The notes under the pieces are model-generated. The model was not told where the DNA came from. It saw only the letters and a list, made by a program, of their open reading frames with translations, and did no database searches. Positions 15,372 to 23,260 of a stretch of 64,000 nt of DNA are shown one piece after another (position 1 is the first letter of the stretch; the number at the start of each line of letters is the position of its first letter). The position numbers and the translations under genes were made by a program. This DNA comes from Treponema sp. (GTDB lineage: Bacteria > Spirochaetota > Spirochaetia > Treponematales > Treponemataceae). Where the stretch lies: positions 121,469-185,468 of the forward strand of contig JAKSTG010000002.1 in the NCBI GenBank assembly GCA_024402695.1, in the 5' to 3' direction.

Positions 15372-16045
15372 TATTTAAGTTTAAGCTGTGTAAAGTCATA
15401 AGAATCAATATAAATACCAAGAGGATTTAATAATTTATCTTCTTTACTTGGTTCCAAAAGAGTAATTGTTACTACACCACGTATACGGGCAGTAACAATA
15501 TTTGAATTATATGGGTTACTCTGCGTTGTTAAAAAATCGATTTGATAACTGTTCTTGGATAAAGCAAGAACACTTTCTATATCAACCCTGCGTCTGAGAT
15601 TTTCAACATCATTCAACGGATTATGTTCGTTAATTTCAGAATTCATTTTAGCAGCTGATTTTCTTGTAAGGCTTGAATAACAGTCTATAAGATTGTTTCT
15701 CAATACTGTTTTATCGCCTGGAATTGTGTATTTATTCGTTACGAATTTACGGATCTGATATTCAATTGCAATTTCAGGTATTTTTATTCCTTCGTAATTG
15801 ATTTTATTTACTTCACCTAAGTATTTAGCTTCTCCGAAATCACTCAGTGTTACTAAAACTGGAACTGTTTTGGGCAATGAAATTGCCCAGAGCAGTCCAA
15901 TAATCGCAAGAATGAAACCTGTTAAAGATACGTATGCTATCATCCTTAATTTTTTTTCATTCTTGCGGTCTTTTTCTACAAGATTCTGATAGATTTCCAG
16001 AGGAGTTGTTTTACTTTTAGGCAAAGTCCAACTTGTTTTTGCCAT
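15371..16045 (-). CDS. virB8: VirB8/TrbF-type T4SS protein
   Basis: The 224-residue protein has a cytoplasmic start of ~35 residues, one membrane helix near 36-57 (MIAYVSLTGFILAIIGLLWA) and a periplasmic domain of the NTF2-like VirB8/TrbF type, with a TARIRGVVTITLLEPSKEDKL-like end near 185-205. VirB8 is an assembly factor linking inner and outer complexes. The gene overlaps the 3' end of the small gene upstream by 29 bp. Confidence 0.85.
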   Translation of the reverse strand: MAKTSWTLPKSKTTPLEIYQNLVEKDRKNEKKLRMIAYVSLTGFILAIIGLLWAISLPKTVPVLVTLSDFGEAKYLGEVNKINYEGIKIPEIAIEYQIRKFVTNKYTIPGDKTVLRNNLIDCYSSLTRKSAAKMNSEINEHNPLNDVENLRRRVDIESVLALSKNSYQIDFLTTQSNPYNSNIVTARIRGVVTITLLEPSKEDKLLNPLGIYIDSYDFTQLKLK

Positions 16046-16271
16046 TTATCACCTCTTTTCGTTTCTCTTCATATTCCTTTTGGTGTTCTTCAAAAATCTG
16101 TCGATTGATAGATATTTCTTCTTCTTCAATATCCAGGGTTTTCTTCATTACTTCATAGATCTTTTCAAGGAAAAGAAAAGAACTTGGTTTGAACTGTGAA
16201 TCTTCCCATTTACGAATGTCAAAAAGAAAATTCGCAAGTTCGGTATTATCAACATCAAGTTTAATTGTCAT
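16017..16271 (-). CDS. Unknown small protein overlapping virB8
   Basis: The 84-residue protein is charged, starts MTIKLDVDNTELANFLFDIR and has a helical C-terminal half rich in Glu and Lys (EEHQKEYEEKRKEV near 64-77). Its end overlaps the virB8 start by 29 bp, so translation is probably coupled. No family is recognised; it may be a small T4SS or SSB-linked accessory protein by position. Confidence 0.55.
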   Translation of the reverse strand: MTIKLDVDNTELANFLFDIRKWEDSQFKPSSFLFLEKIYEVMKKTLDIEEEEISINRQIFEEHQKEYEEKRKEVINGKNKLDFA

Positions 16272-16284
16272 GTTTTACCCTCGA

Positions 16285-16719
16285 TTAAAAAAATCCATTG
16301 TATTCATCAGGCATGGGACTTTCGTTTTCAAAGGCAATTACCTGCGGTTCTTCAAAAGAATTTGAATCGCTACTTGAAGTATCAGCTTCTTTCCGTTTTC
16401 CACCCATAAGCTGCATTTTTTCAACCACAATACCCAGTTTAGAATGGTTTCCTTTTTCATCAGTCCATTTGTTTTCTTTCAGGTGTCCAACAATTGAAAC
16501 TTGAGTTCCCTTAAGAATGTAAGGTGACATACTTTCTGCAAATTTGTCGAAAATTGTCAGGTCGATGAAACTTGCTACGGAGCTTTTTGACCCATCAGAC
16601 ATTCTGACATCACGATTTACTGCGACTGTAAATCGTGCAAAAATAACTCCATTTTTTACTTCTTTTTCTGCATTCTTTACAATTCGTCCATTGAACATAA
16701 CTACATTGTTATCTGTCAT
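16285..16719 (-). CDS. ssb: Single-stranded DNA-binding protein
   Basis: The 144-residue protein has the OB-fold order of SSB: VVMFNGRIVKNAE, RFTVAVNRD, SFIDLTIFDKFAE and KGTQVSIVGHLKENKWTDE, then an acidic/Ser-rich tail. The tail ends NGFF instead of the usual DDDIPF, so the partner-binding tip is altered. Element SSBs protect the transferred strand and help replication. The gene follows rep within the operon. Confidence 0.92.
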   Translation of the reverse strand: MTDNNVVMFNGRIVKNAEKEVKNGVIFARFTVAVNRDVRMSDGSKSSVASFIDLTIFDKFAESMSPYILKGTQVSIVGHLKENKWTDEKGNHSKLGIVVEKMQLMGGKRKEADTSSSDSNSFEEPQVIAFENESPMPDEYNGFF

Positions 16720-16746
16720 ATATAACCTCCTATGATTTTATGACTG

Positions 16747-17988
16747 TTATGCAATTTTCAGGTATTTATCTTCGATTTTCTTCAGATTGTGAAGAAATTC
16801 AGAATTCACTTTTTCATCAATGCTGCGTTTAGCAAGTGGATATTCATCCCATAAATTTTTTACTTCATTGTTGTATTTTTCATAAACATCAGGATGTTGG
16901 GTTCTAAGTTGATATTCAGCTTTTTCTTTTTTTATTTCTTCGGGGAAATTCAGGTAATCTTTGCTTAATCCGCATACAGGGCATTCATAATCTTTTGAAT
17001 CATGTTTCCTGCCACAAACCGGACAGATTATCATCCGGGCTTCTTTTTGTACTTCTGCTTTATATTCCTGTTCCTTTGTGTACCAGAATTTTGAAATATA
17101 AAAATCCTGAGTAAATGATTTATAAAAATAACTGGCAAAATTTGCCTGATTTTTACAGTTTGGTTTCAGAACCAGAAAAACCCATTCAAGATAATCAGAC
17201 ATAAAACTAAGAGAAATATTTAATTTCTGGAATTTTTCTTGAAGTTCAGGAAATGGGTCAGGACTAAATCCTGGATTGTAACCAAATAATTTTTTAATTG
17301 AGTCTAAATATTCTGCTTCTTCTTTGTTTTTTGAAACAAGATTATGTTCGGGGACTTGGCTCAAAGTAGTAGTAGAATTTTTTAAATTAGTTGTAGGATT
17401 ATCTTTAAAGCACTGGACAACTTTGTCCGTTATAACACTGTTACACTGGACATTTTTGTCCTCTATAACTTTTTCCTTATTCTTATAAGAGACAGAATTG
17501 TCTTCTATAAGGTCTTCTTTATACTGGACATTTTTGTCTTGTATAACTTCCTTTGTTGAATGTGGATTTACTTTTTGTTCTGGGTTCTGATCGTCATATT
17601 TTAAGGAGAAGAATTTATCTGTAAAATTGAAAAAAGTAAAACTACCCTTTTTCCCATTGTGGTAAATTTTCTTCTTCATAATTCCCAGGGAAACATATTT
17701 TTCAAAACGGCGGCTTATTGATTTAATTGAACTTACATCCATTAAAGGAAATTCTTCAATGATTGCTGAATAATTAACGTAATAATAAGTGTCTCCGTCA
17801 ATTAACCGTGACCACATTCCTTTCTTTCGTTTTTCATCTTTAGCTGTTGATATAGCATTTGAAAGACTTGAAAAGTCCTGGAACCATTGAAAAATCATTA
17901 AATCTGTAAAATCAAGTTTATTGTCAGGATTTGCATCATTAAGCTTTGTTAATTCTGCCTGACTGTATTCACCAAGTGCGTACTTCAT
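16747..17988 (-). CDS. Putative replication initiator with internal iterons
   Basis: The N-terminal ~140 residues look like a winged-helix domain (YVNYSAIIEEFPL, SISRRFEKYVSLGIMKKKIY), as in plasmid and phage initiators. A middle region repeats (V/L)I-x-D-x-x-V-Q motifs near 148-190. The C-terminal half contains a Cys4 zinc ribbon (CPVC...CPVC) near 318-337. The repeats correspond to four 22-bp DNA repeats with dyads, as in rep genes that carry their own origin. Neighbours SSB and ParAB fit a replication role. No family name is certain. Confidence 0.6.
   Translation of the reverse strand: MKYALGEYSQAELTKLNDANPDNKLDFTDLMIFQWFQDFSSLSNAISTAKDEKRKKGMWSRLIDGDTYYYVNYSAIIEEFPLMDVSSIKSISRRFEKYVSLGIMKKKIYHNGKKGSFTFFNFTDKFFSLKYDDQNPEQKVNPHSTKEVIQDKNVQYKEDLIEDNSVSYKNKEKVIEDKNVQCNSVITDKVVQCFKDNPTTNLKNSTTTLSQVPEHNLVSKNKEEAEYLDSIKKLFGYNPGFSPDPFPELQEKFQKLNISLSFMSDYLEWVFLVLKPNCKNQANFASYFYKSFTQDFYISKFWYTKEQEYKAEVQKEARMIICPVCGRKHDSKDYECPVCGLSKDYLNFPEEIKKEKAEYQLRTQHPDVYEKYNNEVKNLWDEYPLAKRSIDEKVNSEFLHNLKKIEDKYLKIA
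17415..17547. repeat. Four 22-bp iteron-like repeats inside the rep-like gene
   Basis: Units start at 17415, 17448, 17490 and 17526. Each is a dyad GGACA-N5-TGTCC (or AGACA/TGTCT) followed within 2 bp by TATAAC or TATAAG. Distances are 33, 42 and 36 bp, all multiples of three because the repeats are coding. A/T-rich DNA surrounds them. This is the expected look of an origin within rep, but a purely protein-level repeat is the alternative. Confidence 0.7.
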
Positions 17989-18566
17989 TTTGAACTCCTG
18001 ATTCTCTCATTGGTGATACGTGTCATTTCTTCACGGAAAGTTTTTTCTGCTTCTTCTTTTGCGTTTTTCTTAGCATTTGTGATTATTTCATCCGCTTCGA
18101 TTTGGGCTTTTGCAAGTAACTGCTTACTTTCTTTTTCAATCTTTTCCTGGTAGCAGATATCAACGATTTTACTTATATTCTTTTTATTCATAGATGAATA
18201 AGAAAAAATGGATATAGCTGATATAAGAATTACTATGGTGATGCTTAAAAGGGCAAAATTGAAAATTGTTTTTGAATCAGGATTCTTAACCTGAGTATCT
18301 TTTGGAGGAGTTGTTTCTTCATAAAGTTTTGGAAAATCATTTTCTTTGCAAACAGTAAATTCTCCATTCATACCAAGTAAGATATAGTCTCCGATCGTAG
18401 CATTTATTTCTCCAACAGAAGTTTTTACTTGAATCAAAGTATTATCATCATTCAATGATACAAATTTTAATCCCTTGTCACTAAGTTCCTGAACTTGTTC
18501 AAGACCTCCCTTGAATTGAATAGCCTGAACTTCAATATTTTTCTTTGTATATTTTTGAAATGCCAT
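17985..18566 (-). CDS. Phage-type GDYILLG-domain protein with membrane helix and coiled coil
   Basis: Residues ~10-80 resemble a small domain of phage proteins with a GDYI(I/L)xGxxGEF...C motif (here GDYILLGMNGEFTVCKENDF near 58-77). A membrane helix follows near 100-122, then a charged helical region with KAQIEADEIITNAKKNAKEEAEKT-like sequence near 150-175. The stop overlaps the rep start (ATGA). It may anchor a complex to the membrane; the function is unknown. Confidence 0.6.
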   Translation of the reverse strand: MAFQKYTKKNIEVQAIQFKGGLEQVQELSDKGLKFVSLNDDNTLIQVKTSVGEINATIGDYILLGMNGEFTVCKENDFPKLYEETTPPKDTQVKNPDSKTIFNFALLSITIVILISAISIFSYSSMNKKNISKIVDICYQEKIEKESKQLLAKAQIEADEIITNAKKNAKEEAEKTFREEMTRITNERIRSSK

Positions 18567-18577
18567 TTTTCTCCGTC

Positions 18578-18865
18578 CTAAATTAAACCAGGTTGTTTAG
18601 AATTAAAAAATTTTTGCCAACATATATCTGTCAATCCTTTTTTTGAAGTCCTAACGGAATCTAAATAGCTGTTTGCAGCCAATAAAAGACGATTTGCAAC
18701 TTTCCATTCATCTTCATCTTTTATTGGGCTTGAAACGTACTGTGTTAATAGGTCAACATTTTCTTCAGATTGTTTTGTATATAAAAAAACTCCTTCAAAT
18801 TTCATTCCTTCTTTCGTAATGATAAATTTTAATTTTTCGTTTTTTCTTTCTGCCCGATAAACCAT
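18578..18865 (-). CDS. Unknown 95-residue protein in the partition-replication operon
   Basis: It is a basic N-terminal, mixed alpha/beta small protein with no membrane segment; a helical part near 55-75 includes WKVANRLLLAANSYLDSV. The ATG at 18865 has GAGGTG as ribosome-binding site. It lies 11 bp upstream of the next gene. No family is recognised. Confidence 0.6.
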   Translation of the reverse strand: MVYRAERKNEKLKFIITKEGMKFEGVFLYTKQSEENVDLLTQYVSSPIKDEDEWKVANRLLLAANSYLDSVRTSKKGLTDICWQKFFNSKQPGLI

Positions 18866-18873
18866 ATTTCACC

Positions 18874-18945
18874 TCATAAACAACATTGTGTAATAAAGAA
18901 ACCAGAAAAAATCAGAATTATAATTGTCTGTGATAAATAAAACAT
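18874..18945 (-). CDS. Possible 23-residue hydrophobic peptide
   Basis: ATG preceded by GGGAG. MFYLSQTIIILIFSGFFITQ and two Cys residues form one membrane span. It fills the only gap in the operon between parB and the 95-residue gene, and its stop lies 8 bp before the next start. Could be a leader or membrane peptide, or chance. Confidence 0.4.
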   Translation of the reverse strand: MFYLSQTIIILIFSGFFITQCCL

Positions 18946-18956
18946 AAAAATCTCCC

Positions 18957-20003
18957 TTACAGTTCATCAATTATTTTTTCGTCTTCTTCAGGAAGGTTGA
19001 AATTGTAAACCGAAGCATAATCAAATTGAATGTTTGGGTCGAAATATACATCTTTTGGATTTGTTCCTTTAATCACCTGGGCAATTGCATATTTGAGGAT
19101 TTCTTCTGCTTTTTTAATGCAGTCGGAAAAACCTTCTTTGTAGGATTCACGTTTTACTTTTTCAATATCAGTTTCAGAGCCAAATGGAGCAAAATCAGGT
19201 CTTTCAATATGGTCACTATGGTCAAAAGAAAGTGCTGCCGGGTTCCCTTCATTGGAGCTTAATGATTCAGAAATATCATTTTCCGGCTCTTTTTTTTCTT
19301 TTTTAGATTTCTTCCCTTTTAATGCATCATAGGCTTTATTTACTGTCATTGATCCATTACGGAGAGCTTCTTTAAGGTCTTCTCTGTCGGAGTTTTCAAT
19401 GGCATTCATTTTTTCAACCTGTCTTGTTGAAGTTCCCAGGAAAGCAGCATCTTTAGAAGCCTGTTTTCCTGGTGTTTCAGAATCGCTATTTGTTTCCTGA
19501 GAGTAAAAGTTTTTAAGTTGATTAAGTCTTTCGAAGTTTTTGAAAAGCTGAGATTTATCAAGATTTCTTCGCTTTAACTGAAGTTCAAGTGCGTAGATTT
19601 TTGCATCATTACGTGTCTTGAACTTATGACGATATACAGGAATCTTATCAATTGTTTTTGCACTTTTACTTGCTGCCAAACGGTGTGCACCATCGATTAA
19701 AACCTCCCCTGTTTCAGGTTCTTCATCAAAAGAAGCAATGTGAACACATTGAGATTTATCGTACCCTTCGGAATCAATGCGTTCTGCAAGTTCCTCCACA
19801 AAATCTTCATTTAGAGGAAAAAGAGCCTGAAATTCTCCTTTTGGATCAAGCTTTATTTCATTTACATCAATCTCTTCAAAAGAAGTTTTTCCTGTTTTTA
19901 CTGCTTCTGCCTTTGCCTCAAAACTTCCAAATGCATCTGCTAATTGACTTGTTGAAGTTGATGTTTTTTTTAAGTCATTAATATTTATTTTTTTACTTGC
20001 CAT
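18957..20003 (-). CDS. parB: ParB-family partition protein
   Basis: The 348-residue protein contains the ParB N-terminal (ParB/Srx) signature DGAHRLAASKSAKT near 113-126, preceded by LAERIDSEGY, and a helix-turn-helix-like region near 180-225 (SKDAAFLGTSTRQVEKM; LRNGSMTVNKAYDAL). ParB proteins bind parS and, with ParA, segregate replicons. Its presence argues that the element has a replicative circular phase. A charged linker leads to a C-terminal ~85-residue region, likely for dimerisation. Confidence 0.88.
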   Translation of the reverse strand: MASKKININDLKKTSTSTSQLADAFGSFEAKAEAVKTGKTSFEEIDVNEIKLDPKGEFQALFPLNEDFVEELAERIDSEGYDKSQCVHIASFDEEPETGEVLIDGAHRLAASKSAKTIDKIPVYRHKFKTRNDAKIYALELQLKRRNLDKSQLFKNFERLNQLKNFYSQETNSDSETPGKQASKDAAFLGTSTRQVEKMNAIENSDREDLKEALRNGSMTVNKAYDALKGKKSKKEKKEPENDISESLSSNEGNPAALSFDHSDHIERPDFAPFGSETDIEKVKRESYKEGFSDCIKKAEEILKYAIAQVIKGTNPKDVYFDPNIQFDYASVYNFNLPEEDEKIIDEL

Positions 20004-20020
20004 TTTAATCTCCTGGATTT

Positions 20021-20296
20021 TTATAAGTTATTTAGTTCTATTTCCAAATCATTAATTTTATTGATAACTAAGGCATATAAAGCCATTACTGTTGCTTCAA
20101 AAAAATCCTTGAATTCGGATACATCAAATATCTCAGATTTCGATTCCCACTCATTATTACTAAGTTTAGAAAGGGTGATTGCTAGTGAATCGAAATCTTT
20201 TTTTTCTTTGATAGATTCGAGATTCTTTTTGATTTTTTTCAAATCTGAAATTTTGTTGTACAGATTTACCGCAATTTTAAGAATCTCGATATCCAT
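20021..20296 (-). CDS. Unknown 91-residue protein between parA and parB
   Basis: The protein is helical and charged (KISDLKKIKKNLESIKEKK near 15-33) and ends INDLEIELNNL, which could be coiled coil. It starts 4 bp after the parA stop, indicating co-translation. It may be a third partition component; no family is recognised. Confidence 0.6.
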   Translation of the reverse strand: MDIEILKIAVNLYNKISDLKKIKKNLESIKEKKDFDSLAITLSKLSNNEWESKSEIFDVSEFKDFFEATVMALYALVINKINDLEIELNNL

Positions 20297-20299
20297 TTT

Positions 20300-21046
20300 T
20301 TACTCCTGAATAGCCTCTGCAAGACTTGCCAGAACTTCCAAGGTTTGCTTTTTTGTGCCTTCAAGCATCTGAATTGGGTAATGATATTTTTGGGCTTTAG
20401 TAAAAGTTTGGTCGACAGGGATTACAAAGATTTGTGCTTTTGTTGATGAAGAAATATCTTCAAGATATTCTGTCTGCTGAATTACCCTCAGGTCCCTGGC
20501 ATTCAATACAAGCTTGTTAAGTTTGGGATTATCAGCATCAAATCTTTCTTTCATGTTTTCGATGTTGTTTAGGAAAGTAATCAATCCATCACGAGAAAAA
20601 TCATCCAGACGAAGAACCGAGATTGCTTCATCACTTGCAAGTAAACAAGATTCCTCTAAAGCACCGAAAGCAGGCGAAGTATCGATAATACAGTATTCAA
20701 AATCTTCAAGATTTCTGAGTAAATGTTTTATTGCGTAAGGAGAATTGTTTGCTAGTGTACTTGAATAGATTTTAAGGCTTCCATCGACACTAGCGGTAGG
20801 AATTACAAACAAATTTTCAATTTTTGTTGGTTTTATTACCTGATTAAGTTCACATTTTTTCATCAGGTAATCTGCAAGTTCGTAATCAATTTGGTCAATG
20901 TCAATCCAGGTTGTTGCATTTCCTTGTGGGTCTGCATCAATGATGATTACTTTTTTACCTTTGTTTGCTAATTCAACTGCAATTGAAACTGCTGTTGATG
21001 TTTTACCAGTACCACCTTTCTGTACTGCGAATGTAATTGTTTTCAT
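20300..21046 (-). CDS. parA: ParA-family ATPase
   Basis: The 248-residue protein opens with the deviant Walker A motif KGGTGKTSTA at residues 10-19, followed by IIIDADPQGNATTW near 35-48 and the Walker B-like CIIDTSPAFGALEE near 117-130. It is short, lacking the N-terminal HTH of type Ia ParA, as in type Ib partition ATPases or MinD-like proteins. It is the first gene of the long minus operon. The 54 bp between it and the tRNA-like gene are A/T-rich with TTTAAAAAAATTTTAAA. Confidence 0.92.
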   Translation of the reverse strand: MKTITFAVQKGGTGKTSTAVSIAVELANKGKKVIIIDADPQGNATTWIDIDQIDYELADYLMKKCELNQVIKPTKIENLFVIPTASVDGSLKIYSSTLANNSPYAIKHLLRNLEDFEYCIIDTSPAFGALEESCLLASDEAISVLRLDDFSRDGLITFLNNIENMKERFDADNPKLNKLVLNARDLRVIQQTEYLEDISSSTKAQIFVIPVDQTFTKAQKYHYPIQMLEGTKKQTLEVLASLAEAIQE

Positions 21047-21099
21047 ACGACGGCTCCGTATTTAAAAAAATTTTAAATTCGATGTAACACATCTACTTA

Positions 21100-21173
21100 T
21101 AGCGGGAGAAGGACTCGAACCTTCACTATCCAGGCGCCTGTCCTGTCATGTTTACCAATTACACCATCCCGCG
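21100..21173 (-). tRNA. tRNA-like gene with abnormal anticodon loop
   Basis: A cloverleaf can be drawn: acceptor GCGGGA with TCCCGC (outermost pair C-T mismatched), D arm GTGT-AATTGGTAA-ACAT, T arm GAAGG-TTCGAGT-CCTTC with canonical T54-A58 bases. The anticodon stem ACAGG/CCTGG has one mismatch and the 7-nt loop is ACAGGCG: position 33 is C rather than the near-universal U, and the nominal anticodon would be AGG. No CCA is encoded. It may be a degenerate tRNA, a special element-borne tRNA, or a tRNA mimic. Identity cannot be assigned. Confidence 0.6.
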
Positions 21174-21175
21174 AT

Positions 21176-21217
21176 AAAAAACAGGGAATGTCATACGGTT
21201 GGATTTGACTTCCCTGT
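21176..21217 (-). terminator. Minus-strand terminator upstream of the tRNA-like gene
   Basis: On the minus strand ACAGGGAA (21217-21210) pairs with TTCCCTGT (21188-21181), extended inside by GTCA/TGAC with one bulge, and is followed by TTTTT. It separates the RNA-like segment at 21218-21317 from the tRNA-like gene. Confidence 0.75.
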
Positions 21218-21317
21218 ACGAATTGTGTTCAGAGTGCTGTGTGTTTTTCTTACACAATTCGCTAGGTAGCATTACGAATTGAACGTATTCTAAGAAGCTG
21301 CAAAAACCTTGTACTAC
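21218..21317 (-). ncRNA. Candidate structured RNA between two terminators
   Basis: No ORF is present. On the minus strand GGTAGT (21318-21313 region) can pair with GCTACC near 21270, and CGAATTGTG (21261-21253) pairs perfectly with CACAATTCG (21227-21219) around a 25-nt loop. The downstream end is a good terminator. I do not see a clear promoter, so it could be an independent small RNA or part of a longer leader of the parA operon. Confidence 0.4.
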
Positions 21318-21358
21318 CAAAAAAAAAGACTGTCCATCGAGCCGTGATGGACAGTCTT
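21318..21358 (-). terminator. Strong minus-strand terminator
   Basis: A perfect 13-bp stem, AAGACTGTCCATC with GATGGACAGTCTT, loop of 7 nt, followed on the minus strand by nine T. The loop on the minus strand reads ACGGCTC and is complementary to the loop of the hairpin upstream. Confidence 0.85.
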
Positions 21359-21372
21359 ATTAAGATTTGATT

Positions 21373-21415
21373 CTACTGTTTACCGGCTCGAAGTTTTGAG
21401 CACAGTAAACAGTAG
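21373..21415 (-). ncRNA. Hairpin with loop complementary to the adjacent terminator
   Basis: On the minus strand CTACTGTTTAC (21415-21405) pairs with GTAAACAGTAG (21383-21373), an 11-bp stem with a 21-nt loop. The loop contains TCGAGCCG, complementary to CGGCTCGA at the neighbouring terminator loop (21337-21344). Together with the terminator it looks like the end of an RNA with an attenuation or kissing-loop switch. No ORF is present. Confidence 0.5.
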
Positions 21416-21521
21416 TTTTTAATCCCCAATGGAATTTGAGGAATTAAATGAATTATTTATGCACTCTTTTCACCTTAGTGCCAGTTTTTTTTTGATTTTT
21501 CTTGTTATTTACTGTGGAGGA

Positions 21522-21570
21522 GTCTGGTTTACACCCAGAATGTCGGGAGTTCGATCCTCTCACTGCCCAC
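21522..21570 (+). other. tRNA-Val(UAC) 3' half: probable attR
   Basis: Anticodon arm TCTGG-TTTACAC-CCAGA with anticodon TAC, 5-nt variable loop, T arm GGGAG-TTCGATC-CTCTC, acceptor 3' strand ACTGCCC and discriminator A are all in place. No matching 5' half lies upstream, where the sequence is unrelated A/T-rich DNA. A terminator follows as for a real tRNA gene. This is the scar expected when an element integrates in the 3' half of a tRNA gene and rebuilds the whole gene at its other end. Confidence 0.8.
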
Positions 21571-21574
21571 TTTC

Positions 21575-21604
21575 AAGACTTCCTTTTTAGGAAGTCTTTT
21601 TTTT
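21575..21604 (+). terminator. Terminator after the tRNA-Val remnant
   Basis: AAGACTTCC-TTTTTA-GGAAGTCTT followed by T, a 9-bp stem with an eight-base T run. It is most simply the original terminator of the chromosomal tRNA-Val gene. Confidence 0.85.
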
Positions 21605-21664
21605 GTTTAAACAGAAATATTATAACCCGGATAGGAGCGGCGCCGAAGGCGTCCACCGGAAAAC

Positions 21665-21696
21665 AAAAAAGGCTGCCCGAATGGACAGCCTTTTTT
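21665..21696 (-). terminator. Bidirectional terminator after the UPF0210 gene
   Basis: AAAAAAGGCTG with CAGCCTTTTTT around a short loop, T runs on both strands. It lies 60 bp beyond the stop of the minus-strand UPF0210 gene and can also stop plus-strand transcripts from the tRNA side. The 21605-21664 stretch holds a GGCGCCGAAGGCG inverted motif only. Confidence 0.75.
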
Positions 21697-21755
21697 GTTT
21701 GAGGAGGATGAGGGTTACCGAACCGCGGATAGCCGGAACGGTTCCTTACTCAAAA

Positions 21756-23117
21756 TTAGTTTCTGAAACTGTGAATTGGTGCTGGGATGCGGCCACCACG
21801 GTTGATAAAGTCTGCACAGCCGAACTGGCTTACTTTCATACAAGGCATTCCACCAAGAAGTCCGCCGAACTCAACCCAGTCGCCTTCTTTTTTGCCAGGG
21901 GCTGGAATGATGCGAACTGCTGTTGTTTTTGAGTTTACCATACCGATTGCAAATTCATCGGCCATGATTCCAGAGATTGTTGTGGCAGGTGTGTCGCCAG
22001 GAATAGCGATCATATCAAGACCTACGGAACAAACTGTTGTCATTGCTTCAAGTTTTTCAAGGCAGATAGAACCTGTGTTTACAGCGTTGATCATACCTTC
22101 GTCTTCTGAAACAGGAATGAAAGCGCCTGAAAGGCCGCCAACGTTTGTTGAAGCCATAACACCGCCTTTTTTAACCATATCTGTAAGCATTGCAAGGGCT
22201 GCTGTAGTTCCAGGACCACCACAACCTTCAATACCCATTTCTTCGATAATGCGGGCAACTGAGTCACCAACGGCAGGGGTTGGAGCCAGAGAAAGGTCCA
22301 GGATACCGAAGTCTACGCCAAGGCGTTTTGCTGCTTCAGAACCAACCAGCTGACCCATACGTGTGATTTTGAATGCCATCTTTTTGATACCGTCGGCAAG
22401 TTCGTTGATTGGGCGGCCTTTGTATTCACGGGCAGCGGCAAGGATAACTCCAGGGCCAGAAACACCAACGTTGATAACTGTGTCGGCTTCTCCAGGTCCG
22501 TGGAAAGCACCGGCCATGAAAGGATTGTCTTCAGGAGCGTTACAGAATACAACCAGTTTTGCACAACCGTTTACATCGCGGTCTTTTGAAACTTCTGCAG
22601 TCTGTTTGATAACGTCACCCATGATTTTTACGGCGTCCATGTTGATTCCCGATTTTGTTGAACCAACGTTTACAGAAGAACAAACGCTGTTTGTTACTGC
22701 CAGGGCTTCCGGAATAGAGTTCATAAGGATGCGGTCAGCAGGTGTGATACCTTTCTGAACCAGAGCGCTGAATCCGCCAAGGAAGTTTACGCCAAGTTCC
22801 TGAGCACAGCGGTCCAGAGTTTTTGCATATTCAACGTAGTTTGTTGCGTTTGAAGCGCCTGCAACCAGGGCGATTGGTGTAACAGAAATACGTTTGTTGA
22901 TGATAGGTACACCGAATTCTTTTTCGATATCCTGACCGGTTTTTACAAGGTTACCGGCTTTTCTCATGATTTTGTCGTAGATTTTATCGCATGCGCGTTT
23001 TGCATCTGAATCGGCACAGTCCAGAAGGGAAATACCCATTGTGATACAGCGTACATCCAGCTTGTGGCGCAGGAACATGTTCAGTGTTTCTTCAATTTCT
23101 GTTGGTGAAAAAATCAT
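21756..23117 (-). CDS. UPF0210 (PFL-related, DUF711) protein
   Basis: The 453-residue protein matches the conserved UPF0210 family throughout: [13 protein letters not shown] near 22-34, [19 protein letters not shown] near 78-96, [19 protein letters not shown] near 223-241 and [15 protein letters not shown] near 298-312. The family is related to glycyl-radical enzymes in fold but its reaction is unknown; it is often encoded with an ACT-domain protein, which is absent here. GC content and codon use differ clearly from the element to the left. Confidence 0.88.
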   Translation of the reverse strand: MIFSPTEIEETLNMFLRHKLDVRCITMGISLLDCADSDAKRACDKIYDKIMRKAGNLVKTGQDIEKEFGVPIINKRISVTPIALVAGASNATNYVEYAKTLDRCAQELGVNFLGGFSALVQKGITPADRILMNSIPEALAVTNSVCSSVNVGSTKSGINMDAVKIMGDVIKQTAEVSKDRDVNGCAKLVVFCNAPEDNPFMAGAFHGPGEADTVINVGVSGPGVILAAAREYKGRPINELADGIKKMAFKITRMGQLVGSEAAKRLGVDFGILDLSLAPTPAVGDSVARIIEEMGIEGCGGPGTTAALAMLTDMVKKGGVMASTNVGGLSGAFIPVSEDEGMINAVNTGSICLEKLEAMTTVCSVGLDMIAIPGDTPATTISGIMADEFAIGMVNSKTTAVRIIPAPGKKEGDWVEFGGLLGGMPCMKVSQFGCADFINRGGRIPAPIHSFRN

Positions 23118-23260
23118 ATGGTCTCCAGAATAAAAGGGAAAAAAATTCCCGAAATATTTATTTACATATTATAGTGATAAACTCTTTTTGTTTCTATTAA
23201 GAGTAGTTTTTTAAATCGGACTTATTTGACATGGGGATATTCGTGTCCCATACTATATGT

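Larger units (their letters stand above)
1..21570. mobile_element. Right part of an integrated conjugative element
   Basis: The segment holds a relaxase, topoisomerase III, VirB6/8/9/10 homologues, SSB, a replication-initiator-like protein and ParA/ParB, which is the gene content of ICEs and conjugative plasmids. On the right it stops at a 3' half of tRNA-Val(UAC), after which typical chromosomal housekeeping genes begin. ICEs that integrate in a tRNA 3' end leave such a half gene at one end. The left end, the integrase, VirB4, VirD4 and the other attachment site are not in the window. The exact right boundary is inferred from where tRNA-Val similarity starts and stops. Confidence 0.8.

Noticed and set aside
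21481..21570. Complete functional tRNA-Val gene
   Set aside because: Nothing resembling a D arm or a GGGCAGT acceptor strand is present upstream of the anticodon arm.
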